DNA from: Paractinoplanes atraurantiacus
GTDB taxonomy: Bacteria > Actinomycetota > Actinomycetes > Mycobacteriales > Micromonosporaceae
Direction: 5' to 3'
NCBI RefSeq assembly: GCF_900215205.1
Contig: NZ_OBDY01000002.1
Coordinates: 81,867-145,866, forward strand
Length of the DNA stretch: 64,000 nucleotides
Shown here: positions 42,799-51,219 of the stretch, piece by piece
How positions within the stretch are numbered: position 1 is the stretch's first letter
How the letters are laid out: every line of letters starts with the position of its first letter
Notes under the pieces: model-generated
What the model was told of the DNA's origin: nothing
Seen by the model: only the letters and a program-made list of their open reading frames with translations
Databases searched by the model: none
Made by a program: the position numbers and the translations under genes

Positions 42799-43767
42799 GT
42801 GCGCCGGTACGTTCTGCGCGCGGCCGGCGCGATAGTGGGGGCGGCCGTCGTCCTGGGGTTGCTGCACGACCGCGTACCGGATCCGGGGGAGATGAAAGCC
42901 GCCCTGGCCGCCGCCGACCGCCGCTGGCTGGCCGTCGCCGTCCTGGCCCAGACGCTGTCCCAGGCCGCCTTCGCCGGGCAGCAGCGCACCCTGCTCGCGG
43001 CCCTGACCGTTCGGATCTCGCGGCGCGGTGCGCTCGCCATCGCGTACACCCGTTCGGCGATGAGCTCGGTGCTGCCGGCCGGATCGGCCGTCTCGGCTGC
43101 CTTCGCCGTGCGCGAATACAAAAGGCACGGCGCGAGTACGGCGACCGCGGCCACCGCGATGGTGCTCTCCGGCCTCGCCTCCGTCCTGGGCATCACGGTG
43201 CTGTGCGCGGGCGTGCTGGGTGGCTTCTCGCGGCCGTGGCATGCGCTTCTGCTGGTCGCCGCCGCGGCATTGACGACCGGGGTGCCGCTTCTGTTGCGCC
43301 GGTTCGGTGAGGCGCGCCGGATGGGGCTCCGGCGCTGGAGCCTGACCGTCGGCTGCGCGATGCTCAACTGGCTGCTCGACCTCGGCTGCCTCGTCGCCGT
43401 CACGCACGCGCTCGATCTCCCGGTGCCGGCCCACCAGCTCGCGACGGTCTACCTGACGGTGCAGGCCGTCCGGCAGATTCCCCTGACTCCCGGCGGCATC
43501 GGCCTCATCGAGGCGAGCCTGCTCTCCGGCCTCCTCGCCGCGGGAGCACCACAGGCCGGGGCCGCCGCCGTGGTGCTCGCCTACCGGGTCATCTCGTTCT
43601 GGCTGGTCCTGCCCCTGGGCCTGGCGGCATATCTGCGGCTGCGGCGCCTCACCCTCGGGCCGGGCAGACCCACAGTGTCGGCGAGGACGGGATGCGGGCC
43701 GCCGGGGAGCAGTCGAACCGCTCGTCGATCAGTGCTTGGACGTCGGGGGCCGACTTCGGGATGCTGA
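42799..43767 (+). CDS. lysylphosphatidylglycerol-synthase-type transmembrane protein (UPF0104)
   Basis: 322 residues from GTG, 5 nt after the upstream stop. About eight membrane segments with the family marks RSAMSSVLPAGSAVSAAFAV and QIPLTPGGIGLIEASLLSGL, as in the membrane half of MprF and the AglD-like flippase group. The aminoacyl transferase domain is absent, so lipid translocation or an accessory role is more likely than lysyl transfer. The last 119 nt overlap the 3' end of the convergent gene, giving a low-complexity basic tail that is probably not functional. Confidence 0.82.
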   Translation: MRRYVLRAAGAIVGAAVVLGLLHDRVPDPGEMKAALAAADRRWLAVAVLAQTLSQAAFAGQQRTLLAALTVRISRRGALAIAYTRSAMSSVLPAGSAVSAAFAVREYKRHGASTATAATAMVLSGLASVLGITVLCAGVLGGFSRPWHALLLVAAAALTTGVPLLLRRFGEARRMGLRRWSLTVGCAMLNWLLDLGCLVAVTHALDLPVPAHQLATVYLTVQAVRQIPLTPGGIGLIEASLLSGLLAAGAPQAGAAAVVLAYRVISFWLVLPLGLAAYLRLRRLTLGPGRPTVSARTGCGPPGSSRTARRSVLGRRGPTSGC

Positions 43768-45274
43768 ACCAGGCGGTCTGCACGATCAGATATCGGGCGT
43801 CGAGGCTCCCGGTCAGGCAGAGCATGTTGTCGGGATAGCTGGGGCGCAGGCGCATCCGCGGTGCGAAGGCCCCGCGCTGCAGCCACAGCGGCGACGGGTA
43901 CCGGCAGGTCGTCGGGTTGCCCATGCTGTGGTTGACGGTGCCGTACGTCAGGTACAGCACCGGCGTGTCCCGGCCGATCCGCTCGCTGAGGCCGGCCAGG
44001 GGCGAGGCGGGCGTCGGGCCGACCCGGATGGTGTAGTTGTAACCGCTGAAGACATAGGGGAATCCGGGCAGTACGGCCGGTATCTGCGCCAGGCAGAGCG
44101 CGATCACACCGGCCGGCCAGGGCAGCGAGACCCGCACCCGGCCGGCCACGAACCAGGCGGCGACGGCCAGAGCGATCGCGGCGATCTCGTACGCCCCGAT
44201 CACCGGCCCGGCGTGCGCCAGCCGCCAGGAGGCAGGCTGGCGCAGCAGCACGATGCTGACCGCGGCGACGAGCACCGTGGTGGCGACCAGCGGCAACCGG
44301 AACCCGGGCCGGAGCGCGAAGGCGGCGCCCCACAGCCCGGCGGCGAGCACGACGGTGGACGCGAAGTGGTAGTTGAAGAACTCGCTCTGCCCGTACGCGG
44401 GAGCCAGCGAGATCCCGAGCGCGACCACCGCCACCACCGCGCCCACCCAGCGGCGGCGGCCCGTCTCGCGCTGGACGAGCGCCGCCGCCGCGGCCGGCGC
44501 CAGCACCACGACGGGGCTGAGCACGGCCGCGTCGCCGATCGCGATGCGCAGCAGGCGCAGGTCGCCGAGGTAGATCCGCTGAGGTTTGCTGTGCACCAGG
44601 CTGGCCAGGTCGCTCAGCCAGATCCACTCCCAGGGCAGGAAGTGCTTGCTCACCACATACCAGAGGCCGACCCAGACCACCGTGGACAGTGCCGTCCACG
44701 CGGCGCGGCGCCGGTCGAGCACGAAGACGACGAGCAGCGCGATCAGCGCGACCGGGAACGTGGAGGCCTTGACCGCCACGACCAGCATCGCGGCCAGGCC
44801 GCCGAGCGTCGCGCCGAGCCACAGTGGCCGGGGCGCGCACGCGGCGCCGACCGCCAGCACAGCAGCGACGGCGGCGGTCCAGTCGGGCTCGAGGAAGTGC
44901 CAGGGCGGCACGACGAGCAGGGCCAGGCCGGTGGCGCCGGCTATCCCGGCCGCCGCGCGCCGCCCGGCGAAGCGCCGGACACCCAGGAACAGCACGGCGA
45001 TCACGGCGGCGACCGCGACGTACGTCTTGATCCGGACCAGCGGCGGGGCGTCGCCGGCGAACGCGGCCATCAGCAATTTGTAGGCGAGCGGCCGGGACAC
45101 GAAGACGTCCCAGATGCTGACACCGCCCCGGCCCGCGGTCTCGAGGCCACCCAGGACGTACCGCACGTCGCCGTTCAGCTCGGGCCGGCTGGCCACCGCG
45201 ATCGCGGCGCCGGCCGCGATCACCGCCAGCGCCGCGCCCACCGTCCGTGTCGTTCCCCCGCGCAACATGTTCAT
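43649..45274 (-). CDS. polytopic membrane protein, possible GT-C-type glycosyltransferase
   Basis: 541 residues from ATG at 45274 (MNMLRGGTTRTVGAALAVIA). About 12 membrane segments; the first external loop has acidic residues (PELNGDVRYVLGGLE), as in GT-C enzymes such as the GT39/ArnT group, and a soluble C-terminal domain (about 410-541) with four cysteines follows. No family assignment is secure. It is convergent with and overlaps the UPF0104 gene and is divergent, by 27 bp, from the F420 oxidoreductase. Confidence 0.7.
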   Translation of the reverse strand: MNMLRGGTTRTVGAALAVIAAGAAIAVASRPELNGDVRYVLGGLETAGRGGVSIWDVFVSRPLAYKLLMAAFAGDAPPLVRIKTYVAVAAVIAVLFLGVRRFAGRRAAAGIAGATGLALLVVPPWHFLEPDWTAAVAAVLAVGAACAPRPLWLGATLGGLAAMLVVAVKASTFPVALIALLVVFVLDRRRAAWTALSTVVWVGLWYVVSKHFLPWEWIWLSDLASLVHSKPQRIYLGDLRLLRIAIGDAAVLSPVVVLAPAAAAALVQRETGRRRWVGAVVAVVALGISLAPAYGQSEFFNYHFASTVVLAAGLWGAAFALRPGFRLPLVATTVLVAAVSIVLLRQPASWRLAHAGPVIGAYEIAAIALAVAAWFVAGRVRVSLPWPAGVIALCLAQIPAVLPGFPYVFSGYNYTIRVGPTPASPLAGLSERIGRDTPVLYLTYGTVNHSMGNPTTCRYPSPLWLQRGAFAPRMRLRPSYPDNMLCLTGSLDARYLIVQTAWFSIPKSAPDVQALIDERFDCSPAARIPSSPTLWVCPARG

Positions 45275-45301
45275 CAGACATCCCGGTCGTAAGGTTCGGG
45301 T

Positions 45302-46174
45302 ATGGCGCAACGACTTGTCAGCGTGTGGCAACCATTCTTCCTCGGCAGCGAGAGCCCGCAAGCCGCTCTCGATGCCGCGATCGAGCTGGAGGAGCTCGGC
45401 TACTCCCGGATCTGGTTCTCGGCCGGCTTCGGTGAGACCATCCCGCGCCGCTTCCGCGAGCTGCTCGACGGGACCACCCGCATCGGCGTCGCCACCGGCA
45501 TCTCGACCGTCTGGCACACGTCACCGGCCACGGCGGCCGCGTTCGCCGAGGAGGCCGAGCGGGCACATCCCGGCCGGTTCCTGCTGGGGCTCGGCGCCAG
45601 CCACGCCGTCCTGGTCGAGGGCGACGGCACGGACTACCGCAAGCCGTACTCGAAAATGGTCGGCTATCTCGACGAGCTCGACGCCCTCGGACTCGCCCCC
45701 GAGCGGCGCGTCCTGGCCGCTCTCGGCCCGCGCATGCTCGAGCTCTCCCGCGACCGTTCGGCCGGCGCCCACCCGTACTTCACCACCGCCGAGCACACCG
45801 CCGAGGCCCGCACGGCGATCGGGCCCGGCCGTCTGCTCGCCCCCGAGGTGGCCGTCGTCGTCGACCCGGACGCCGCTTCGGCGCGGGCCACCGCCCGGCA
45901 GTACACCAGCGGCTATCTGACGCTGCCGAACTACACCAACAACCTGCGCCGCTTCGGCTGGACCGACGACGACTTCGCCGACGGCGGCAGCGACCGCCTG
46001 GTCGACGCGGTCATTCCCTGGGGTACGCCCGAGCAGGTCGCCGCCGGCCTCGAGAAGCACTACCGGGCCGGCGCCGACGAGGTCGCCATCCAGGTCCTCA
46101 ACGGCGGCGACGCCACCGAGTTCCCGGCCGCCGCGTTCCGTGCCCTGGCCAAGGAACTGATCGCGGGCGGCTGA
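45302..46174 (+). CDS. LLM class F420-dependent oxidoreductase
   Basis: 290 residues from ATG. TIM-barrel luciferase-like sequence: ELEELGYSRIWFSAGFGE, IGVATGISTVWHTSPATAAAFAEEAE, RFLLGLGASHAVL, VAVVVDPDAASARATARQYTSGYLTLPNYTNNLRRFGW, and a final DEVAIQVLNG. It resembles the TIGR03620-type F420 enzymes more than the copy near 8 kb. Only 27 bp separate it from the divergent gene, so a leaderless transcript is possible. Substrate unknown. Confidence 0.85.
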   Translation: MAQRLVSVWQPFFLGSESPQAALDAAIELEELGYSRIWFSAGFGETIPRRFRELLDGTTRIGVATGISTVWHTSPATAAAFAEEAERAHPGRFLLGLGASHAVLVEGDGTDYRKPYSKMVGYLDELDALGLAPERRVLAALGPRMLELSRDRSAGAHPYFTTAEHTAEARTAIGPGRLLAPEVAVVVDPDAASARATARQYTSGYLTLPNYTNNLRRFGWTDDDFADGGSDRLVDAVIPWGTPEQVAAGLEKHYRAGADEVAIQVLNGGDATEFPAAAFRALAKELIAGG

Positions 46175-46181
46175 GCTCCAC

Positions 46182-46787
46182 TCACTGTTGGGCGGCCTCG
46201 GCCGGAGCTCGTGGAACGGGGCCGCTCATCGCGTAGGCGGCGAGGCCGGCCAGCGCCAGCAGCAGCGCGGTCACGGTCGCCGCGGTGCTCGACGGCGGCT
46301 GGGCCTGCCAGGTCAGGATCTGCCCGGCGACCGGCTCCGCCCGGGGGAACAGCACCGCCGGCAGCGTCCAGGCCAGCGGCAGGAACCACGCCCGGGCGGT
46401 GCCGAGCGTCGCCGCGCACAGGGCGGTCAGTCCCAGCAGCCCGGCCGCGTCCCGCACCACCAGCTCGGCCGGCCCGAACCGGGCGCCGGTCGGGAGCGTG
46501 GCCAGCAACAGCAGGGTCACGAGGAGGCCGGCCACGAGCAGGTGCGCCGCCCGGCGCGGCAGCCACGCGAACGCGGCGGTGCGCTCCATCTCGTCGTCGG
46601 GGCCGCCGAGGGTGGGGGTCAGGCAGATGACCAGCAGCAGGACGGTCAGGACGACCATCTGCTCACCCATCTCGGGGGTGTCGGCGAGCGCCAGCCCGAG
46701 CGACCACATCGCGGCGGCGCAGGCGACGACACCGACGACCGCCGCGTGGGCCCGCCGGGAGCGCAGGTACAGCGTGAGCCACCTCAT
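46182..46787 (-). CDS. small ABC transporter membrane subunit
   Basis: 201 residues with five to six membrane segments and no soluble domain. The start overlaps the stop of the larger permease gene (ATGA), making it the last gene of a five-gene sigma-ABC operon. It is probably an accessory membrane subunit of the ABC complex encoded upstream. It converges on the F420 gene with only 7 bp between the stops. Confidence 0.72.
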   Translation of the reverse strand: MRWLTLYLRSRRAHAAVVGVVACAAAMWSLGLALADTPEMGEQMVVLTVLLLVICLTPTLGGPDDEMERTAAFAWLPRRAAHLLVAGLLVTLLLLATLPTGARFGPAELVVRDAAGLLGLTALCAATLGTARAWFLPLAWTLPAVLFPRAEPVAGQILTWQAQPPSSTAATVTALLLALAGLAAYAMSGPVPRAPAEAAQQ

Positions 46788-48091
46788 CCCTTGCCCCCGG
46801 CCAGCAGTCCCTCGGCGGCGGTGCAGGTCACCGCCGCCTTTCGCAACGCGAGCACGCGAGCCTGCGCCTCGGCCCGGGGCAGCCGCTGCAGGCCTTGCCA
46901 GAGCTGGACCGCCTCGGCGTAGTACTCCGCCGCGTACCCGTCGCGCGTCTGGTCGGCCACTGGCTGACGGCCCATGAGCCAGTGTGCGGCCGCGAGCCGC
47001 TCGGCCGGTGCGGGGACGTTCTCACACGTGGGCGGCCCGTCGAACGCCCCCGTCACGACCTCCTCGAACAGGTCCGTGTCGAACCCCACGCTGACCAGCA
47101 CGACGTCCGCACGGAACTCCGGGTACCACTCCGGCCGGTAGGTGGCGGTGTTCTCGTGCACCTCGGCCGGCGCGCCGGGTAGCGTGGCCAGCACCTTCAG
47201 GCCCTCCCGGGCCGGGCCGGCGAGGTCGTCGATCCGTCCGGAGTGGACGCGCGCGACGCAGACGCGGGGCGTGCCGCCGGCGCAGACGAGTTCCTTGGCC
47301 ACCGGGTCGATCGCGTCGGTGACGGTCCTGTTCTGATGCGGCATCACGGCGATCGCCACCGCGGCGCCGACCGCCACTGGCAACAGCGCCGCCGTGCGGG
47401 CCCGCCACCCCGCGGACGTGGACAGGAGCACGGCCGCGGCGGCCAGCGCGGCCAGCCAGGCGGCCTGGGCGGCGCTGACCCGGGTGGGCACATCGGCGTA
47501 CGAGCCCGGCATGTTCATCTCGTAGATCGGCGAGAACACCAGGGCCAGCCAGCCGCGCGGCCGGGTCGCGGCCGGGATGGTCAGCAGCAGTCCGAGGCCG
47601 GCTACGCCGAGCGCCGGCGCCACCGGAAGCCACGGCAGCAGGCGGCCGACGGCCAGGCCGAGCCAGGCGGCCGCGATCAGCGCCAGCACGCCCACCGCGG
47701 TGACGGCGAAGACCTGGACCGGGAAGTACTCGGCGGTCCGGGCGATCCAGATGCCGCCGGCGGCGCCCATCACCAGATAGCCGGCGACCACGGCGACCGC
47801 CATCGCCCCGAGTGTCGGCAGCACCCGCTGCGCCACCGGGCGCGGAGTGCTCGCGAACAGCTCACCCACCCGGGTGCGGTGCTCGCGGCGGCCCTGCCAG
47901 GCGCCGGCGGCCAGCGCCAGCGGCCACAGCACGGCCAGGTAGAGCCGTTGCGTCATGGCCAGTTGCATCCATCCGTCGCCGAAACCGGCCCCGGCGTCGA
48001 GGACCAGCAGCAGCGTGCCGACCACGGCCAGGGCCAGCGCCGACCCGATCGCCGCGGAGCGGCGCAGCTCGATGCCGAAGACGCGGCTCAC
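46784..48091 (-). CDS. ABC transporter permease-like membrane protein
   Basis: 435 residues. About seven membrane segments in the first 260 residues (VFGIELRRSAAIGSALALAV, then YLAVLWPLALAAGAWQGRREHRTRV) followed by a soluble, probably extracytoplasmic domain of about 170 residues with several cysteines (ELVCAGGTPRVCVARVHSGR, PPTCENVP). Start and stop both overlap neighbours in ATGA, so expression is tightly coupled with the ATPase. Likely the main membrane subunit of the exporter. Confidence 0.78.
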   Translation of the reverse strand: MSRVFGIELRRSAAIGSALALAVVGTLLLVLDAGAGFGDGWMQLAMTQRLYLAVLWPLALAAGAWQGRREHRTRVGELFASTPRPVAQRVLPTLGAMAVAVVAGYLVMGAAGGIWIARTAEYFPVQVFAVTAVGVLALIAAAWLGLAVGRLLPWLPVAPALGVAGLGLLLTIPAATRPRGWLALVFSPIYEMNMPGSYADVPTRVSAAQAAWLAALAAAAVLLSTSAGWRARTAALLPVAVGAAVAIAVMPHQNRTVTDAIDPVAKELVCAGGTPRVCVARVHSGRIDDLAGPAREGLKVLATLPGAPAEVHENTATYRPEWYPEFRADVVLVSVGFDTDLFEEVVTGAFDGPPTCENVPAPAERLAAAHWLMGRQPVADQTRDGYAAEYYAEAVQLWQGLQRLPRAEAQARVLALRKAAVTCTAAEGLLAGGKG

Positions 48092-48888
48092 CGGGCGCTC
48101 ACCGCCCGGTCGCGGCGCAGCAGCGCCGAATATCCGCGCTCGGCCGGGCTGTCGCCGGGATCGCCCGCGCCGCCCTGCGCGATCAGGTCGTCCGGCGTGC
48201 CCTGGTAGACCAGGCGGCCCTCGTTGACCAGCACCACATCGCTGCAGGCGGCCACCACGTCCTCGACCAGGTGGGTCGAGACCAGCACGCAGCTGTCCAC
48301 GCCCACGTCGCGCAGCAGCTCCCGGAAGTCGAGGCGCTGCTCGGGGTCGAGGCCGACGGTGGGCTCGTCGAGCAGCAGCACGGCCGGGTCGTTGACGATG
48401 GCCTGCGCGATGCCGGCGCGGCGGAGCATGCCGCCGGACAGCGTCTTCATCCGGGCGCCGGCCTTGGCCTCGAGGCCGACCCGTTCGATCGCCCGCTGCG
48501 TCGCGCCCGGGATCGCGGTCTTCGGCATCTCCTTGAGCCAGGCCATGTATTCGACGAACTCGCGCAGCGTGAACCGGGGATAGAAGCCGAACTGCTGCGG
48601 CAGGTAGCCCAGCCGTCGGCGGACCTGGCGCAGGTCGGCCCGGCCGTCGACCGGCTCGCCGAGCAGCCGCAGCCGTCCGGCGGCCGGTTTCAGCACCGTG
48701 GCCAGCGCGCGCATCAGCGTGGTCTTGCCGGCGCCGTTCGGGCCGAGCAGGCCGTGCACGCCGGTTCCGAGGGTCAGGTCGAGCCCGTTGACGGCGAGGT
48801 GCCGGCCCGCGCGTACCTGAAGCTCCTCGGCGTGGATGGCCCAGGGGTGAAGGGAGGGGGCGGTCTCGGCCGCACTCACCGTACGCAT
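48088..48888 (-). CDS. ABC transporter ATP-binding protein
   Basis: 266 residues from ATG at 48888, with AGGAG upstream. Walker A LGPNGAGKTT, Q-loop LPQQFGFYPRFTLREFVEYMAW, signature LSGGMLRRAGIAQAIV, Walker B VLLLDEPTVGLDP, switch His STHLVEDV. The Q-loop block is typical of the group found with zf-HC2 and ECF sigma genes in actinomycetes. It powers the exporter formed with the two membrane proteins downstream. Confidence 0.92.
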   Translation of the reverse strand: MRTVSAAETAPSLHPWAIHAEELQVRAGRHLAVNGLDLTLGTGVHGLLGPNGAGKTTLMRALATVLKPAAGRLRLLGEPVDGRADLRQVRRRLGYLPQQFGFYPRFTLREFVEYMAWLKEMPKTAIPGATQRAIERVGLEAKAGARMKTLSGGMLRRAGIAQAIVNDPAVLLLDEPTVGLDPEQRLDFRELLRDVGVDSCVLVSTHLVEDVVAACSDVVLVNEGRLVYQGTPDDLIAQGGAGDPGDSPAERGYSALLRRDRAVSAR

Positions 48889-48899
48889 GTCGAAGCTCC

Positions 48900-49700
48900 T
48901 CAATTGCGGCTGGACAGCCGGCGGAAGGTGGCGGCCTGGGTGACGGCGAAGCCGCCCAGGACGAGGGTCAGCAGCGCCCACCCGAGAGAGCTGCCCGGCT
49001 GCAGCACCACCGGTGGATCGGCGGTCACCACGGCCGGCACGATCACGGCCAGCGTCCAGGCCGTGCCCAGAACGGCGGCGGCGCGGCGCACGCCGGCGTA
49101 CGCGCCCAGGGCGATCGTGGCGGCGGTGAAGGCCAGGCAGGGCAGCAGCGTCACGGCCAGCGAGACGCCGGTGCGGTCACTGGCCAGGGCGAGGGCCGGC
49201 ACGACCACGGCCAGCACCGCGGCCGTCCGCCGCAACAGCATGGCCAGCCCGGACCGGGGCGTGCCGGCGATCAGCTCCCAGGCCGGGTCGTGCCGCCGGC
49301 TCCAGGCCACCGCCACCCCGGGCAGCGGCGCCACCGGCGCCAGCAGGGCCACCAGCGACGGGAAGCTGGGCTGCGCCGCCTCGAGCAGGGCCGCGCAGGC
49401 CAGCACCGCCACCGTCATGGTGAGCCACGGCATCAGGTGCCAGACCAGCCAGCGGTGGCGGGCCGCCGCCCAGCGCCGCGGCCGGGTGGGAGCCGGCCCG
49501 GCCGCGATCCCGCGGTCGAGGCCGGTGGCGATCCGGTCGAGCAACGCCCGGGTGTCGCCGGTGGTGTAGCCGGCCATCAGTGACCGGCAGTCGGCGCAGC
49601 TCTCCAGGTGCACCTCGACCGACCACGTGGTGACCTCGTCGAGGTCGGCCTCCCGGTCGGCGTAGCGGGCGATCGCGGCGAGGCTCGGATGGGTGGTCAT
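48900..49700 (-). CDS. zf-HC2 membrane protein, probable anti-sigma factor
   Basis: 266 residues from an ATG overlapping the sigma-factor stop (ATGA). The N-terminus has the zinc anti-sigma motif H-x3-C-x2-C (EVHLESCADCRSLM), then six membrane segments. By position and motif it should bind and hold the adjacent ECF sigma factor at the membrane, releasing it on a signal. The extended membrane part also resembles an ABC-type permease, so a double role is possible. Confidence 0.82.
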   Translation of the reverse strand: MTTHPSLAAIARYADREADLDEVTTWSVEVHLESCADCRSLMAGYTTGDTRALLDRIATGLDRGIAAGPAPTRPRRWAAARHRWLVWHLMPWLTMTVAVLACAALLEAAQPSFPSLVALLAPVAPLPGVAVAWSRRHDPAWELIAGTPRSGLAMLLRRTAAVLAVVVPALALASDRTGVSLAVTLLPCLAFTAATIALGAYAGVRRAAAVLGTAWTLAVIVPAVVTADPPVVLQPGSSLGWALLTLVLGGFAVTQAATFRRLSSRN

Positions 49701-50239
49701 GAGAGGGCCTCCCGGAGGGCGATCCGGGCCCGCCGGGCCCGGGACTTGACGGTGTTCTCGGGCACGCCGAGCAGGATGGAGGTCTCGCGCACGGAGAATC
49801 CGTCGAGCACCATCGCGCGCAACACCTCGCGGGCCTCCGGCGGCAGCTCGGTCAGCGCCCGCTCCAGCTCGTGGCCGACCCAGCCCGCCAGCACCTCGTC
49901 CTCGGCGGCCGGGGCGACCGTCTCGGCGAGCGGCACGGCCGGCACCTGGGCCTGCCGGGCCCGCCGGCGGAACGCGTCGACCAGGCGGTGCGCCGCGATC
50001 GTCCACAGCCAGCCGACCGCGCTGCCCGAACTGGTCTGGCCCGCGAAGCTGCCCGCGGCCCGCCAGACCGCCAGGTAGGTCTCCTGCATCACGTCCGCCA
50101 CCACGTCGTCGTCGGCACATCGGCGGCGCAACCGGGCGAGCAGCCACGGCGACGTCCGCCGGTACAGCTCGTCGAAGGCGCGCCGGTCCCCGGCCGCGGT
50201 GCGACGGACGAGTTCGTCCTCGTCCAGGCTTCGTCTCAC
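49697..50239 (-). CDS. ECF-type sigma factor
   Basis: 180 residues from the GTG at 50239 (reading VRRSLDEDELVRRTAAGDRR). A GTG 60 nt further up would fall inside a CRP-like dyad and is disfavoured. Region 2 has AFDELYRRTSPWLLARLRRR and DVMQETYLAVWRAAGSF; region 4 has LPPEAREVLRAMVLDGFSVRETSILLGVPENTVKSRARRARIAL. It probably directs transcription of its own operon (sigma, zf-HC2 protein, ABC ATPase, two membrane proteins). Confidence 0.88.
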   Translation of the reverse strand: MRRSLDEDELVRRTAAGDRRAFDELYRRTSPWLLARLRRRCADDDVVADVMQETYLAVWRAAGSFAGQTSSGSAVGWLWTIAAHRLVDAFRRRARQAQVPAVPLAETVAPAAEDEVLAGWVGHELERALTELPPEAREVLRAMVLDGFSVRETSILLGVPENTVKSRARRARIALREALS

Positions 50240-50284
50240 ACCAAGCAAGACGACAGTGTGATCGCTTTCCGGTGCGGTCCACGA

Positions 50285-50300
50285 TGTGACCTGGGTCACT
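50285..50300. promoter_or_regulatory. CRP/GlxR-like site before the sigma factor gene
   Basis: TGTGACCTGGGTCACT fits TGTGA-N6-TCACA at 9 of the 10 fixed positions and is palindromic over 14 bp. It lies 46 bp upstream of the chosen sigma start and 86 bp before the divergent CPBP protease gene. Confidence 0.55.
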
Positions 50301-50385
50301 CGCGCTGGTGTCCCCCGCGCGAGCTACCGGGAACTGTCCACTCATCGGTGACGATTTCCGGCGTACGGCTCAATAGCTTTCCGTC

Positions 50386-51219
50386 ATGCGTTTTCTCCTG
50401 CAGTTCGCGGCCGTGGTCGCAGTGTCGTTCGTCGCCGGGCTGGCCGTCACCGCGGCCGGCGACAACGTGTGGTTGATGCTGGCCGCGGGCGTGGCCGGGG
50501 CCGTGCTGGCGGTGTTCGTCTACGCCTGGACGGTCCGCCTCACCGAGAAACGGGAGGTCACCGAGGCGTCGGCGCGGACCGCCGCCTCCGGCCTGGTCCG
50601 GGGAACGGTGCTGGGTCTCGCGTTGTTCTCGGCGGTCATCGCCAACATCGCGGTCAACGGTGGCTACCGGGTCCACGGCCTCGGGGAGCACCCCACCGGC
50701 GCGATCGGGCTGGCCGGCTTCATGGCCGCCGCCGCGGTCACCGAGGAGCTGCTGTATCGGGGGGTGCTGTTCCGGCACGTCGAGCGATGGACCGGCACGT
50801 GGATCGCGCTGACCCTGTCCGCCCTCGTGTTCGGGGCCGCGCACCTGCTCAACGACAACGCCACCCCGTGGGGCGCGCTGTGCGTCGCGATCGCCGGTGG
50901 CGGCATGCTCACCTCGGCCTACATCGCCACCCGGAGCCTCTGGCTGCCGATCGGCCTGCATTTCGGCTGGAACTACGCGCAGTCCGCGATCTTCAGTTCC
51001 GAGGTCTCCGGCAACGGCACCAACGACGGTTTGCTGTACGCCGAGTCGACCGGCAACGCGTGGATCAGCGGCGGGCAGTTCGGCCCGGAGGCGAGCGTCT
51101 ACACGGTGCTCACCGGCGTGCTGGTGACGGCGGTGTTCCTGTGGCTGGCCCACCGCCGGGGCCGGCTCGTGCCCATGCGCCGCGAGGCCCGGACCGCCGC
51201 TCTTACACTCGCCCGGTGA
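50386..51219 (+). CDS. CPBP intramembrane metalloprotease
   Basis: 277 residues. About seven membrane segments with the three CPBP/Abi motifs: VTEELLYRGVLFRHVER, LVFGAAHLLND and IGLHFGWNYAQSAIF, which supply the catalytic Glu pair and the His and Asn. Such proteases cleave membrane proteins or modify prenyl proteins and are linked to immunity and signalling. The stop overlaps the start of a histidine kinase gene (GTGA), so it probably works with, or is controlled by, that two-component system. Confidence 0.9.
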   Translation: MRFLLQFAAVVAVSFVAGLAVTAAGDNVWLMLAAGVAGAVLAVFVYAWTVRLTEKREVTEASARTAASGLVRGTVLGLALFSAVIANIAVNGGYRVHGLGEHPTGAIGLAGFMAAAAVTEELLYRGVLFRHVERWTGTWIALTLSALVFGAAHLLNDNATPWGALCVAIAGGGMLTSAYIATRSLWLPIGLHFGWNYAQSAIFSSEVSGNGTNDGLLYAESTGNAWISGGQFGPEASVYTVLTGVLVTAVFLWLAHRRGRLVPMRREARTAALTLAR

